A stretch of DNA of 64,000 nucleotides from Eubacterium ramulus ATCC 29099 (GTDB lineage: Bacteria; Bacillota; Clostridia; Lachnospirales; Lachnospiraceae): positions 5,967 through 69,966 of the forward strand of contig NZ_KI271158.1 in the NCBI RefSeq assembly GCF_000469345.1, written 5' to 3'. Every line of letters begins with the position of its first letter. Positions within the stretch are counted from its first letter, which is position 1. Below, piece by piece: positions 34,744-43,526 of the stretch. A model generated the notes under the pieces. It ran no database searches, had not been told where the DNA came from, and was given only the letters and a program-made list of their open reading frames with translations. The translations under genes were made by a program, and so were the position numbers.

Positions 34744-36099
34744 CTATTCATATTCCCTAATAAATACATTAAAATAATGCTTATACTCTAATGGAATAAT
34801 ATCATTCCACCAATTAATTCTGCATTGAATATGATTGAAATATTTTAACTTCAATATAAATATATTGAAGTTTGAGCTGACATGAAAGAAAATATTGGAA
34901 TTGTTTCCTTTCAAAAATATTATTGAAAAATTATCATTTAATTCTTCTATATAATATTCCATTACATTTATACTATAGATAAAATTGATCGTGTTTTGAT
35001 TCATATCTGCTAAATCTATCAATGCTGGAACATCCACAAATGAAGGCTCCTTATCAATTATTGATTTGTAATGATTTCTATCGGTAAATGTTATAGGAAT
35101 ATATCTAAACCAATTAACGAAAACATCTCTACTTGCAAATCTAAATGCCCTTTTATTATCTATATCAATCGCTAAATACAGTACTGCCTTTCCCGCATCA
35201 TAATTATCATCAACAAATAATATTTTACTATTTCTAAAAGCATCTTCGATTTCTTCCTTAGTATTTGCATCCTTAATTTCGTACTTACAACGATTACTCA
35301 CATAAGCCGAAGCACTTAACAATTCATCAACGCAATCCATATCCATCTGATATGATACATATTCCTCTATTTCTTTGAGATTAAGTGGTTTTAACAGACT
35401 CTCTGTTACCCAATTTTTAAAATCTTTCCATTCAAAATCTTTAAAGACTTCCAGATGAAGTATTCTGAATATTTTAGATATACTATTTTCATCAAGATTA
35501 GCTAAATTAATATTATTATTTTCAATATACTTAATTACTTTGAAAAATCGATAATTTGCATTATACTTATCTGGTTTTTTTTCAATTATATGAAGATATT
35601 TTCCATCTAACAGCGCCAATTCATATAAATTAATATTCATGGCATTTATCGCTATAGTTCTCATAACATCTACAGCACATTTATTTTCCTCTATATTACT
35701 ATTTTTAAAAAGAAATAGCAATTCGCCAAATCTATACTTATTTATATATGTTCCTGTCGAAATATAATAGCTTCTCAACTTAACATATTCATCGTGATCT
35801 ATTTCTTCTAAATACTTTAGTTCACAAAACACTGCAAACGATTCCTGCACATTAATTGTCGATTTATAAATTCTCTCATATAATTGATCTAGTTTTCTTT
35901 TTGTTTTTTCGTCATTTTCGAGTTTAACAATATTTGTAATCAAAAAATCAAGCATTCCCAAAGTTGTACTCGAAGCCAATTCTTGATGTCCAAGTTCGTG
36001 CAAAGTAGATGCTTCTACACTACGCATAGTATTATTTTTATTTATATCTATATGCACTCCAAGCCAGTCAAATTCTCCATATAATGCATCATCTTCCAT
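34744..36099 (-). CDS. HExxH putative metallopeptidase, unknown family
   Basis: A 451-residue soluble protein with HELGH at residues 34-38, the HExxH zinc motif, and a candidate third ligand in NVQESFAVF (E86), a gluzincin-like spacing. The rest (150-451) is of unknown fold, with an asparagine-rich, AT-rich-codon composition. The ATG at 36099 has AGGAAGG upstream; a frame to 36138 would overlap the YhcG gene. It is the last gene of the island, 19 bases after YhcG. An effector role is possible but not shown. I know no close family. Confidence 0.5.
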   Translation of the reverse strand: MEDDALYGEFDWLGVHIDINKNNTMRSVEASTLHELGHQELASSTTLGMLDFLITNIVKLENDEKTKRKLDQLYERIYKSTINVQESFAVFCELKYLEEIDHDEYVKLRSYYISTGTYINKYRFGELLFLFKNSNIEENKCAVDVMRTIAINAMNINLYELALLDGKYLHIIEKKPDKYNANYRFFKVIKYIENNNINLANLDENSISKIFRILHLEVFKDFEWKDFKNWVTESLLKPLNLKEIEEYVSYQMDMDCVDELLSASAYVSNRCKYEIKDANTKEEIEDAFRNSKILFVDDNYDAGKAVLYLAIDIDNKRAFRFASRDVFVNWFRYIPITFTDRNHYKSIIDKEPSFVDVPALIDLADMNQNTINFIYSINVMEYYIEELNDNFSIIFLKGNNSNIFFHVSSNFNIFILKLKYFNHIQCRINWWNDIIPLEYKHYFNVFIREYE

Positions 36100-36118
36100 A
36101 AAACACCTTCCTATAATG

Positions 36119-37117
36119 TCAAACCTCTTCTCCCTCAATCATCGGTATATTCACCAACTCTTGCAATTTTTTCTGCAATACCTTCTTATCCGGTAATTGT
36201 AATTTATATTCAGAAACCAACATTGGCGACATTGTTCTGCTCATTGCATATTCAACAACTTCATCGTTCTTTGTTGCACATAACAATAATCCTACACTTG
36301 GATTTTCATTTTCTTTCTTTACTTGTCTATCCAATGCTTCTAGATAGAAATCCAGCTTAGAAACATATTCTGGTTTAAATTTGCCTATTTTCAATTCGAT
36401 TGCTACTAAACACTGTAATCCACGATGAAAAAAGAGTAAATCTATTCTAAAGTCATCTCCACCAACCTGAACCTTATATTCCTCATCAATAAATGTAAAA
36501 TCTTTACCTAACTCTAGAATAAAATCTTTCATATTCTTGATTAGGGCTTTTCTCAAATCATTTTCATGATATTCATTTGGCAGATCCAAAAATTCCATTA
36601 CATATGAATCTAAAAAGGGATTTTCCCCCAATCTTTTTACGCTTTCTGGCAATAACGTATCTTTTGATAACATATATCTTTCATAATATCCGCTATCCAT
36701 CTGGCGCTGTAATTGTCTTTTGGAGTATTTTTCTTTAATACATAGCCGAATATAAAACTCTCTTTCTTCATCGCTCTTGCATCCTGACATAATTAACAGA
36801 TGGTTTGTCCAACTAATTTGTGTCACCAGTGGTGTCACAACCTCATTTTCAGCATAAGTTTCATAAAATTGTTTCATTCTATACAAGCCTCGTCTATTGA
36901 ATCCCTTTATTCCCGGAAATTCTTCCTGTATCTCGTTTGCAATAGAATCAATATATGAATCACCAAATGTTGACTTTTGAGCTTCCCTATGCAAATACTC
37001 ACCCACTTGCCAGTACATGCTTATTAATTCTTCATTCACTTTCTTAAAAGCATTTTCTCTTGCTGTATTAATGATATTTATCAAGTTATCTGCCAAACTA
37101 ATTTCATTTTTTCCCAT
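36119..37117 (-). CDS. YhcG-family (DUF1016) PD-(D/E)XK nuclease
   Basis: A 332-residue protein with an N-terminal DUF1016 region (from NLINIINTARENAF, with YWQVGEYL and RGLYRMKQFYETY) and a C-terminal PD-(D/E)XK fold (EYKVQVGGDDFRIDLLFFHR, then LVAIELKIGKFKPEY, about 215-250), giving D and E-x-K catalytic positions. YhcG proteins occur widely next to restriction systems and are presumed DNA nucleases. The ATG at 37117 follows AAAGGTGG. A 23-bp palindromic repeat occurs both in its leader and, inverted, within codons 93-100. Confidence 0.85.
   Translation of the reverse strand: MGKNEISLADNLINIINTARENAFKKVNEELISMYWQVGEYLHREAQKSTFGDSYIDSIANEIQEEFPGIKGFNRRGLYRMKQFYETYAENEVVTPLVTQISWTNHLLIMSGCKSDEEREFYIRLCIKEKYSKRQLQRQMDSGYYERYMLSKDTLLPESVKRLGENPFLDSYVMEFLDLPNEYHENDLRKALIKNMKDFILELGKDFTFIDEEYKVQVGGDDFRIDLLFFHRGLQCLVAIELKIGKFKPEYVSKLDFYLEALDRQVKKENENPSVGLLLCATKNDEVVEYAMSRTMSPMLVSEYKLQLPDKKVLQKKLQELVNIPMIEGEEV
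36818..36840 (+). repeat. 23-bp repeat, copy inside the YhcG gene
   Basis: TTGTGTCACC-AGT-GGTGTCACAA, itself an imperfect palindrome. Its exact reverse complement occurs at 37134-37156. This copy encodes VVTPLVTQ of YhcG. Confidence 0.85.
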
Positions 37118-37133
37118 ATTCCACCTTTCTTAT

Positions 37134-37156
37134 TTGTGACACCACTGGTGACACAA
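37134..37156 (-). repeat. 23-bp repeat, copy in the YhcG leader
   Basis: Exact reverse complement of 36818-36840, located between about 17 and 39 bases upstream of the YhcG start. As RNA it could fold into a 9-bp stem with one mismatch just before the ribosome binding site; as DNA it could bind a regulator. Confidence 0.85.
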
Positions 37157-37223
37157 ATACAAATGCTTAATCCGTAAATACAAAATTTCAAATCCATCTG
37201 CTTGCACTCAGCTTTGAATTGGT

Positions 37224-38051
37224 TTATTTACATATTTTTCTTATTTCAATTAATGATTTAGTATCTTTAATTAATTTTCGTATCTCGCGTGCATTTTCAA
37301 GTTTTGATGACTGCTGTAAAAGTCTCTGTCTAATATCTTCTGATATTATTCCTTCCGTATCCAGTAATTCAAGTTCCTTATTAGCTATTGCTGTTTTTGC
37401 CTCTATCGATAAGTCTTCAAATCTTATAACACCATCAAATCTATTAAAAATAGGATTTCCCAATTTTTCTTTTATCTCATCCTTTGATTTATAATTAGAC
37501 GTACAAATAATTATTGCATGTCTTACATCAACTCTGTAATTCTGATCTTCATATATTCCCACATCAAATAACTGATAAAAAGCACTATGGAATACAGCAT
37601 AGGCTTTATCAAATTCATCAAGCAGAATGACATTAGAATCTCTTGCAATCAAATCTTTAGCAAAACTCTTTTCATTATACTTTCCACCAAACAAATAGTT
37701 TGCAAATTCATTATTCTGATACATCGAAAACTGTTTTCTCAATATCTTTCCTCCAATTTGCTCTGTAAGAAACTGTGCCGTTTCTGTTTTACCAATACCT
37801 GAATTTCCGTAAAACAAAAGAACAACTGGTTTATATTGTGCATTATTCATAATAGGAAAAATTGATTTCAATATCTGTTCTTTTACCTTTTGTTGATCTA
37901 TAACTCTTTTATCAAATTCAGAATTAATCCTTCTAATTGTTTCTTCAGTAACCATATTGTAGTTCTGATGAATCTCTTTTATTATATTCTCTTCTCCAAA
38001 TGCCCTATTTATTTGCTCCTGCAAATGAATAGGCGGATTTTGAATATACAT
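37224..38051 (-). CDS. AAA+ ATPase (ClpA/B-like C-terminal type)
   Basis: A 275-residue AAA+ ATPase. A helical N-terminal 65 residues resembles the linker before ClpB D2. Walker A is YGNSGIGKTET (about 79-89), Walker B ILLDEFDKA (about 142-150), with a sensor-1 CTSN and arginine-finger-like NRFDGVIRF. It lacks substrate-binding and protease domains. The start follows the preceding stop by one base (TAATATG), so it is translationally coupled to the short remnant upstream. Clp-like ATPases recur in defence operons; its partner here may be that upstream protein when intact. Confidence 0.7.
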   Translation of the reverse strand: MYIQNPPIHLQEQINRAFGEENIIKEIHQNYNMVTEETIRRINSEFDKRVIDQQKVKEQILKSIFPIMNNAQYKPVVLLFYGNSGIGKTETAQFLTEQIGGKILRKQFSMYQNNEFANYLFGGKYNEKSFAKDLIARDSNVILLDEFDKAYAVFHSAFYQLFDVGIYEDQNYRVDVRHAIIICTSNYKSKDEIKEKLGNPIFNRFDGVIRFEDLSIEAKTAIANKELELLDTEGIISEDIRQRLLQQSSKLENAREIRKLIKDTKSLIEIRKICK

Positions 38052-38052
38052 A

Positions 38053-38247
38053 TTAACTACTTAAACTTCCCACACCAATAAGGTGTGCTGAACCTTGAAA
38101 ATTCAATATTTCAGCCAATAAAAAAAGGCATAAATACAATCCTTTGGTATAATGGAATTGTCCAGAAACATTAAACGCCCCATACTCTTCCAATAATCTG
38201 GAATCTATATTAAAAAAGTCACTAAAATATATTTTATTTGAACTCAT
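38053..38247 (-). pseudogene. Truncated protein fused by deletion (64 aa)
   Basis: The first 28 residues (KIYFSDFFNIDSRLLEEYGAFNVS) look like the N-terminus of a larger family of defence-linked proteins that I recall only by pattern, where FIDPFLLFNS-like sequence should follow. Here the frame passes into about 36 unrelated residues and stops one base before the AAA ATPase gene. The correct operon spacing on both sides suggests a large internal deletion with the gene's ends kept. Confidence 0.45.
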
Positions 38248-38259
38248 TAGTCTCCGTCA

Positions 38260-38856
38260 TCAAATCTTTTTTGCCAAAACATTAATCCAGTTTTGTGTGT
38301 TATACTCGTTTCTTACATCACAGGTCAACCAACTATCACAAACATCTAAATCAATTACAGATTTAATTAGTTCATTTATTTTTTTATCTGTCATATCACA
38401 AAAATAACGATTCGTTACACAATCAAAACGGTTTTTATCCCCATATTTCCAAGATGCATAGAGTACTCCCCCTTTTTTTAGAGCAGCTGCGATGTTTTTC
38501 AGCACAGTTACCACTTCATCTTCCGGAATATGAAGAAGAGAAGCACAAGCCCATATTCCATCAAAACAATCCTGATAGTCCATTTCTTGAAAAGTTAGTT
38601 TTCTAACTTCTTGGCCTGTCAACTTTGAAGCATACTCACACATGATTCCAGAAGCATCGAATGCAGTTACAGTATAGCCTTTTTCAATAAAATGTTTACT
38701 ATCCCGGCCGCTGCCACATCCGGCATCCAATACAGAAGCACCTTCAGACAGATACTTTTCAAATCGATCATATAATTTCTGCATATCCAAGTGTGCCGTA
38801 CTTTCGGCATACTGCTCATCATAAAATGCAATCGTTGTTTCTAATTCTTGTCTCAT
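38260..38856 (-). CDS. Class I SAM methyltransferase in the dnd operon
   Basis: A 198-residue methyltransferase with motif I LDAGCGSGRDS (43-53), acidic motif II region TAFDASG and motif III ALKKGGVLYASWKYG. It resembles small TehB/UbiG-like enzymes, and no N6A/N4C-type (D/N)PP(Y/W) motif is visible. A putative methyltransferase is a known companion of some phosphorothioation clusters, to my recollection. The ATG at 38856 has GAGGT upstream and lies seven bases after the HNH gene stop, so it is part of the dnd operon. Substrate unknown. Confidence 0.75.
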   Translation of the reverse strand: MRQELETTIAFYDEQYAESTAHLDMQKLYDRFEKYLSEGASVLDAGCGSGRDSKHFIEKGYTVTAFDASGIMCEYASKLTGQEVRKLTFQEMDYQDCFDGIWACASLLHIPEDEVVTVLKNIAAALKKGGVLYASWKYGDKNRFDCVTNRYFCDMTDKKINELIKSVIDLDVCDSWLTCDVRNEYNTQNWINVLAKKI

Positions 38857-38863
38857 AGCTACC

Positions 38864-40036
38864 TCATATAACCAACTGTTTTGGTAATTTCCATAGTCCG
38901 TATCCCTGCAAATAAGCAGAGTCATACAATGGTTTCATGTTATGCTCCAGGATATTTATGAACTGCTCCCTCGAATTCCCCTCAATGTATAATCTTTCAG
39001 TTGCCCAAATAGCATTAAGATTGTCTCTACGGCACTTTTCAAAGCTTGTTCGCACTTCTCCATGAGAAAAAATAACTTCGTACAATCTATACTGACTCTC
39101 AGCCATTCTCCGAAAATACTCACTCCAATCAGGAAGTTTATTATTCTTGCTTGAGTTCAAACTCTTTTCCATCGGAATCAAATTCCATAACTCGTCATTT
39201 GCTACATAAGACCACGGAACAAAGTGATCCAAATCAAAGTGCTGAATATCTAACTCTCTACCAGAGTAAATATCATATACAGATAGCTTTCCATAATTGA
39301 CTGCTGACTTCCACAAATCACGAGCATTACTTAACTTGCGGGTTGTCTCATTTTCCGGAGATAGTTTGTAAATAATACCTGGCACTCCCGGATTACGATC
39401 CTGTAAAAAACGAATTTTTTTTAACTGAATCCAGCTTGTAATTACTGGATAATTATCGTAAATAAGTTGTTTCCAGTATTCGTTCACATGTACCTTTTTC
39501 TGTAGGCCTTTTCCGTCAATAATAGTATACAAAAGCGGTGTCTTTTTATTAATCATTTCAAAATAGGCAATTAAACGCTTTTGAGAATCCCAAACACGAT
39601 CACTGCCACTTACCTCGTCCAAGAAAGACGATAGCAAACGATATGGAACATATATAGTCAGACTATTCTTATCTACTCGAAGCTCTGAATCATTGCGCAC
39701 AATTGCTTCCATGACATCATTTTTTGAGGATGGTTGCTTTAATAAAGGATCTTTTTCCACGATCCCGATAGCATGCTCAAGAAAGTTTTCAGACTTCCCC
39801 TTAATTGTCGGTCCAAGATGTAAATGGTAACGTGTAACTGAATGCCATGCTTCCAAAATCATCTCGTTTATAATCTGATCAAATGTTAAATCCTCTTCAG
39901 TGATTGTAATCAAATTCACAATCGCTTCTAACCAATAGAATTTGTAACATTGTGATGGATCATCCAGCATCCTGGCAAATTTATCTGTATCCAAATTATT
40001 TTTATAAATCAAATCCGAATGAAGTTCTAACTCCAT
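38864..40036 (-). CDS. HNH endonuclease in the dnd operon
   Basis: A 390-residue protein with an HNH motif in its last third: FDLDHFVPWSYV (267-278, D270-H271), ELWNLIPM (N285) and LNSSKNNKLPDW (N298-K300). This spacing is that of HNH_4-type nucleases. The N-terminal 250 residues are unassigned and could be a recognition domain; I see no evident sulfur-binding domain as in ScoMcrA. The ATG at 40036 has GAGGTG six bases upstream. It directly follows the cysteine desulfurase gene (13-base gap), suggesting a role in cutting unmodified or modified DNA. Confidence 0.75.
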   Translation of the reverse strand: MELELHSDLIYKNNLDTDKFARMLDDPSQCYKFYWLEAIVNLITITEEDLTFDQIINEMILEAWHSVTRYHLHLGPTIKGKSENFLEHAIGIVEKDPLLKQPSSKNDVMEAIVRNDSELRVDKNSLTIYVPYRLLSSFLDEVSGSDRVWDSQKRLIAYFEMINKKTPLLYTIIDGKGLQKKVHVNEYWKQLIYDNYPVITSWIQLKKIRFLQDRNPGVPGIIYKLSPENETTRKLSNARDLWKSAVNYGKLSVYDIYSGRELDIQHFDLDHFVPWSYVANDELWNLIPMEKSLNSSKNNKLPDWSEYFRRMAESQYRLYEVIFSHGEVRTSFEKCRRDNLNAIWATERLYIEGNSREQFINILEHNMKPLYDSAYLQGYGLWKLPKQLVI

Positions 40037-40049
40037 ACATTTCACCTCA

Positions 40050-41201
40050 TTACTGAGCTAACATTTTGGCTATATCTATCAGCTTCCTAAAATCTGTTTT
40101 CAGAAGGTTTATATCTGTATCTGGTCCCCAACTGATACGAACAGAGTTTTCAATTCTTTCTGGAGATAAACCCATTGCTGTTAATACATAGCTTGGCGCA
40201 TAATTTTTAGATGTACATGCAGATCCATTAGAAATTCCACAGTAATTCTTAGTTGAAATCATCAATGCTTCTGAAGATACCCCTTCCAGACAAAGATTTA
40301 ATGTATTAGAAATACAATATTCCAAAGCACCATTAAACGAATATTTAATTCCAGATTCCTTTAATAAGCCAATAATACAGTCTCTTACAGCCTGTGTTTT
40401 TATACGATTATCGGCATAAGTGCTTTCAGCCAACTCACAGGATTTTCCACAACCTGCTACCAGTGCAACCGGAATTGTTCCCGGGCGGATTCCACGTTCC
40501 TGCTGCCCACCATACATTATCGCCTTTACTGGAGGTAGCTTATACTTCTTTTTGCGTAACACTAAGACGCCTACCCCTTGTGGTCCTCTGAGCTTATGGG
40601 CACTAAAGGAAAGCATATCATACGGTGTATTTCTCAATTCATCTACAAGTTTTCCGCAACTTTGCGTGGCATCGATATGAAATAAAACATTCTTTTCACG
40701 TAAAAAATGTCCGATTTTTTCTATTGGCTGAATAATGCCAGTTTCATTGTTTACATGCATTAAGCTGACGAGGAGAGTATCCTCCCTAACTCTGCTCAAA
40801 ATTTTATCTGGATCAAGCTGTCCTGATTGTTCTGGATCAACAATGTCAATCTCAAAACCTTTTGTAACCATTGCTTTCACTGTTTCCAAAACAGCTTTGT
40901 GTTCAATGGATGAAGTAATAATATGCTTCTTGCCACTCCGAACTGCATATGCTTCCAATCCTTGAATAGCAATATTATTACTTTCTGTCGCTCCACTAGT
41001 AAAGAAAACCTCTCCTGCTGAAACACCTAATAGAGAAGCAACTTGTTTCCTTGCGTTTTCTACAATCCCTCTTGCCTGATCACCATAATCATGAGTTCTG
41101 CTGTCTGCATTTCCAATATGATTTCTATATACATCAATCATTGTATCTAATACTGCTTCATCGATAGGCGCTGAAGCATTGTAATCCAAATAAATGCCCA
41201 T
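40050..41201 (-). CDS. Cysteine desulfurase DndA
   Basis: A 383-residue pyridoxal-phosphate enzyme that takes sulfur from cysteine and passes it to DndC for backbone sulfur insertion. The PLP lysine is K203 (SFSAHKLRGPQG), the cofactor-stacking histidine is within ITSSIEHKAVL, and the catalytic cysteine is C329 (SNGSACTSK). The fold is that of IscS/NifS. It starts one base after the dndE stop and so belongs to the dnd operon; in most clusters dndA is upstream and divergent, or an IscS substitutes, so its downstream place is notable. The assignment as DndA rests on this context. Confidence 0.9.
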   Translation of the reverse strand: MGIYLDYNASAPIDEAVLDTMIDVYRNHIGNADSRTHDYGDQARGIVENARKQVASLLGVSAGEVFFTSGATESNNIAIQGLEAYAVRSGKKHIITSSIEHKAVLETVKAMVTKGFEIDIVDPEQSGQLDPDKILSRVREDTLLVSLMHVNNETGIIQPIEKIGHFLREKNVLFHIDATQSCGKLVDELRNTPYDMLSFSAHKLRGPQGVGVLVLRKKKYKLPPVKAIMYGGQQERGIRPGTIPVALVAGCGKSCELAESTYADNRIKTQAVRDCIIGLLKESGIKYSFNGALEYCISNTLNLCLEGVSSEALMISTKNYCGISNGSACTSKNYAPSYVLTAMGLSPERIENSVRISWGPDTDINLLKTDFRKLIDIAKMLAQ

Positions 41202-41202
41202 T

Positions 41203-41583
41203 TTACTTATTCACCGCCAATTTCAATAAATCATCTATATTTTTTATAAATCCAGTTCCGCAAAGATGTGCAATGCCTCGTTCTAAATTCAGATGAAAAT
41301 ACTTGATAATTGTATCATTATCTGTTGGAAGGCCCATTTTTAGGCACCAAGCTTTTGTTAATGCCTCATATATTTCATAGTATTCTCCACCAAACGTATA
41401 CCAGGACATTTCCAAATTACTATCTGCAACTATTGGAATATCTGTAGGAATTGTATTCTCTGAAAATGAGTATGATAATGCCCATCGGCAGAGTATATTC
41501 CAATTCTTAATTCCAGTTTTTGCCTTTAATCTGGAAAGTTGATCCTTTGCTTGCTGAGATACACGTACTTGTTTGATTATCAT
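41203..41583 (-). CDS. DNA phosphorothioation protein DndE
   Basis: A 126-residue basic protein with the DndE N-terminal pattern (VRVSQQAKDQLSRLKAKTGI, then NILCRWALSYSF). DndE is the small subunit of the DndCDE complex and binds nicked DNA. Length is in the family range. Its start overlaps the dndD stop by four bases. Confidence 0.9.
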   Translation of the reverse strand: MIIKQVRVSQQAKDQLSRLKAKTGIKNWNILCRWALSYSFSENTIPTDIPIVADSNLEMSWYTFGGEYYEIYEALTKAWCLKMGLPTDNDTIIKYFHLNLERGIAHLCGTGFIKNIDDLLKLAVNK

Positions 41584-43526
41584 TTATCCTGAAAATATCC
41601 TTTCAAAATCGTAGTACTCTTTGTTTCTTCACTATAACTTAATGTAAATTCATCACCAACTGATTCCTTCATCATGTTATAATAAGTATGATCTATTTCA
41701 GAATCTGTTGAGAGAATGATTGTCTGCTCACTTGCCTGTGGAAAATAGGTAGTAACAAGGGAAGTTCTATGCATAGAATCTAATCTAGACAGTGGAGTAT
41801 CAATTATAACCGGCAATTTTTTCTTAGAACAAATTGCTAACGCCCAAAGTATTGCGATAACCATTAACTGTTTCTCACCAGCAGATAATGAATCTTTTGA
41901 AACGTTCTTACCTAAATCATCTAAATATGCAATATCCAGACTTCTTGGATCCATTACAATTTTCTGAATTAAATTCTTCTTATTGGCAAGTTTTTTATAA
42001 CAAGCAGTAATCGTATCTGCAAGAACATCTGTCTTTCTTTTCTGAAGTTCTACAGTAAATTCCTCGGCAATATGTAATGCAATATTTGAATATCTCATCA
42101 TTCGATCGGAATCATCAAGAAGTTCCTCGTTAGCCAAATAAGCTTCCACTGCTTTGGAAAATTCAGATGATGCTGCCATAAGCGCACCGTTAATAGTGGT
42201 TCGTTCTTGTTGCTTGGAAGTTAACTTTACATTTAATTGAACTAATTCCAATTCCTGTTCACGAATATCTGTAAACAATTCACTTAGCACCTTTTCATTA
42301 ATATCCAGGGATAAGTAACTTTCCACCTCATCTAAATTCTTCTGCAAGGCTTCTTTTCTTTCAAGCAATTGTTTAGTAGAGGAAGTAACTTGTGTTAAAA
42401 TCTCCTCGATCAAACTGTTTAACTGAAAGAGTGCATGATCAGATACTCCATATAATGGCTCAGTTGCTGCAGCTTCTGACATTTCCTTTACGAAATTTAC
42501 AAATGCTTTATTATGTGGATAACTTTCGGTATGCTGAACCGAATACTCTTGGAGCAAAATCTCGATCTGCCACATTGCTTGTTGCATTATAAGATCGTTA
42601 TGTTCATCTTCAGCTTGCAATTTAATATCAAGTATTAGGTCTTTAACTAATACTAATGGAAGTGCATCTGCAGAAGCGTCAATCAGCAAGGCTTGATTCT
42701 GGTCAATTTCAGCTAATAAATCAGATCGTTTTTGCATCAATGCTTTTCTTTGTTCAATCACATCTCCACCTTTTAATTCATATTGATGATGAAGCTCCTC
42801 AATTTCATTTTGCTTTTTAGCAACATCCTGAGTAATTTTTTCGATATCTTTATCTGTCTTTTGCAAGGCAATTTCTAGTTCTTCTTTTTTCTGCCTAAGT
42901 TCTTCTAAATCCATCCCTGCCCGTCCATGAGTTGTCTTCTTTGATGATTTTCTAAGTACACGACTTAAATCATTCTTTAAAACATCCAACACACTAATGC
43001 CAAGCATTGAACGTATAGATTCTTTCATTTGAACATTGGTATCATCTACAGCAAGTTCAGCTATTTTTTCGCCATCAAAGAAGTAAAAACTTGACAGTGC
43101 GCTTGGAAGAATATTTTCAATGAACATTGCCCAGTTTTTAGTAAGGAATTCATTGTATTGACCATTTTCCTTAACAGTAATGGTTTCTGCAGTTCTTCTG
43201 CTCAACGAGTCCCATTTTCTGTTAATTACATATTCTCTACCAGTGCTTTCACTCATAACAAATTCAAGTTCAACAGAAGCTTGCTGATTCCAACTACTTT
43301 TATTAATGTATGAACGCAGGTATTTACCGTAAGTCGAATAATTACTTTCTTTGTATGCAATAGAGTTTGAACCATATAAAGCTAAAAGTATCGCCTCAAG
43401 AAAAGTAGTTTTTCCTCGACCATTCATACCTCCGACTAATACAATCGGCTTATCACTTGTAAATTCAAATGAATTTTGACCAGCATAAACACCGAAATTA
43501 TTTAACGTAAGTCTTTTAATTATCAT
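41580..43526 (-). CDS. DNA phosphorothioation ATPase DndD
   Basis: A 648-residue SMC/RecN-like ATPase of the DndCDE complex. Walker A is GMNGRGKT (33-40), a long coiled coil spans roughly 200-460, the ABC signature is LSAGEKQ and Walker B is LPVIIDTPLSR near the C-terminus. It is thought to open or nick DNA and supply energy for sulfur insertion. It overlaps dndC by four bases and dndE by four bases, giving translational coupling. Confidence 0.93.
   Translation of the reverse strand: MIIKRLTLNNFGVYAGQNSFEFTSDKPIVLVGGMNGRGKTTFLEAILLALYGSNSIAYKESNYSTYGKYLRSYINKSSWNQQASVELEFVMSESTGREYVINRKWDSLSRRTAETITVKENGQYNEFLTKNWAMFIENILPSALSSFYFFDGEKIAELAVDDTNVQMKESIRSMLGISVLDVLKNDLSRVLRKSSKKTTHGRAGMDLEELRQKKEELEIALQKTDKDIEKITQDVAKKQNEIEELHHQYELKGGDVIEQRKALMQKRSDLLAEIDQNQALLIDASADALPLVLVKDLILDIKLQAEDEHNDLIMQQAMWQIEILLQEYSVQHTESYPHNKAFVNFVKEMSEAAATEPLYGVSDHALFQLNSLIEEILTQVTSSTKQLLERKEALQKNLDEVESYLSLDINEKVLSELFTDIREQELELVQLNVKLTSKQQERTTINGALMAASSEFSKAVEAYLANEELLDDSDRMMRYSNIALHIAEEFTVELQKRKTDVLADTITACYKKLANKKNLIQKIVMDPRSLDIAYLDDLGKNVSKDSLSAGEKQLMVIAILWALAICSKKKLPVIIDTPLSRLDSMHRTSLVTTYFPQASEQTIILSTDSEIDHTYYNMMKESVGDEFTLSYSEETKSTTILKGYFQDK

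Noticed and set aside
36818-37156. Invertible promoter switch for the YhcG gene
   Set aside because: Inversion between the repeats would reverse the start codon and first 95 codons of the gene, which is not a sensible on/off design; no recombinase is adjacent.
38260-38856. DNA base methyltransferase of a restriction system
   Set aside because: The (D/N)PP(Y/W) or PC catalytic motifs of adenine/cytosine DNA methylases are not visible.
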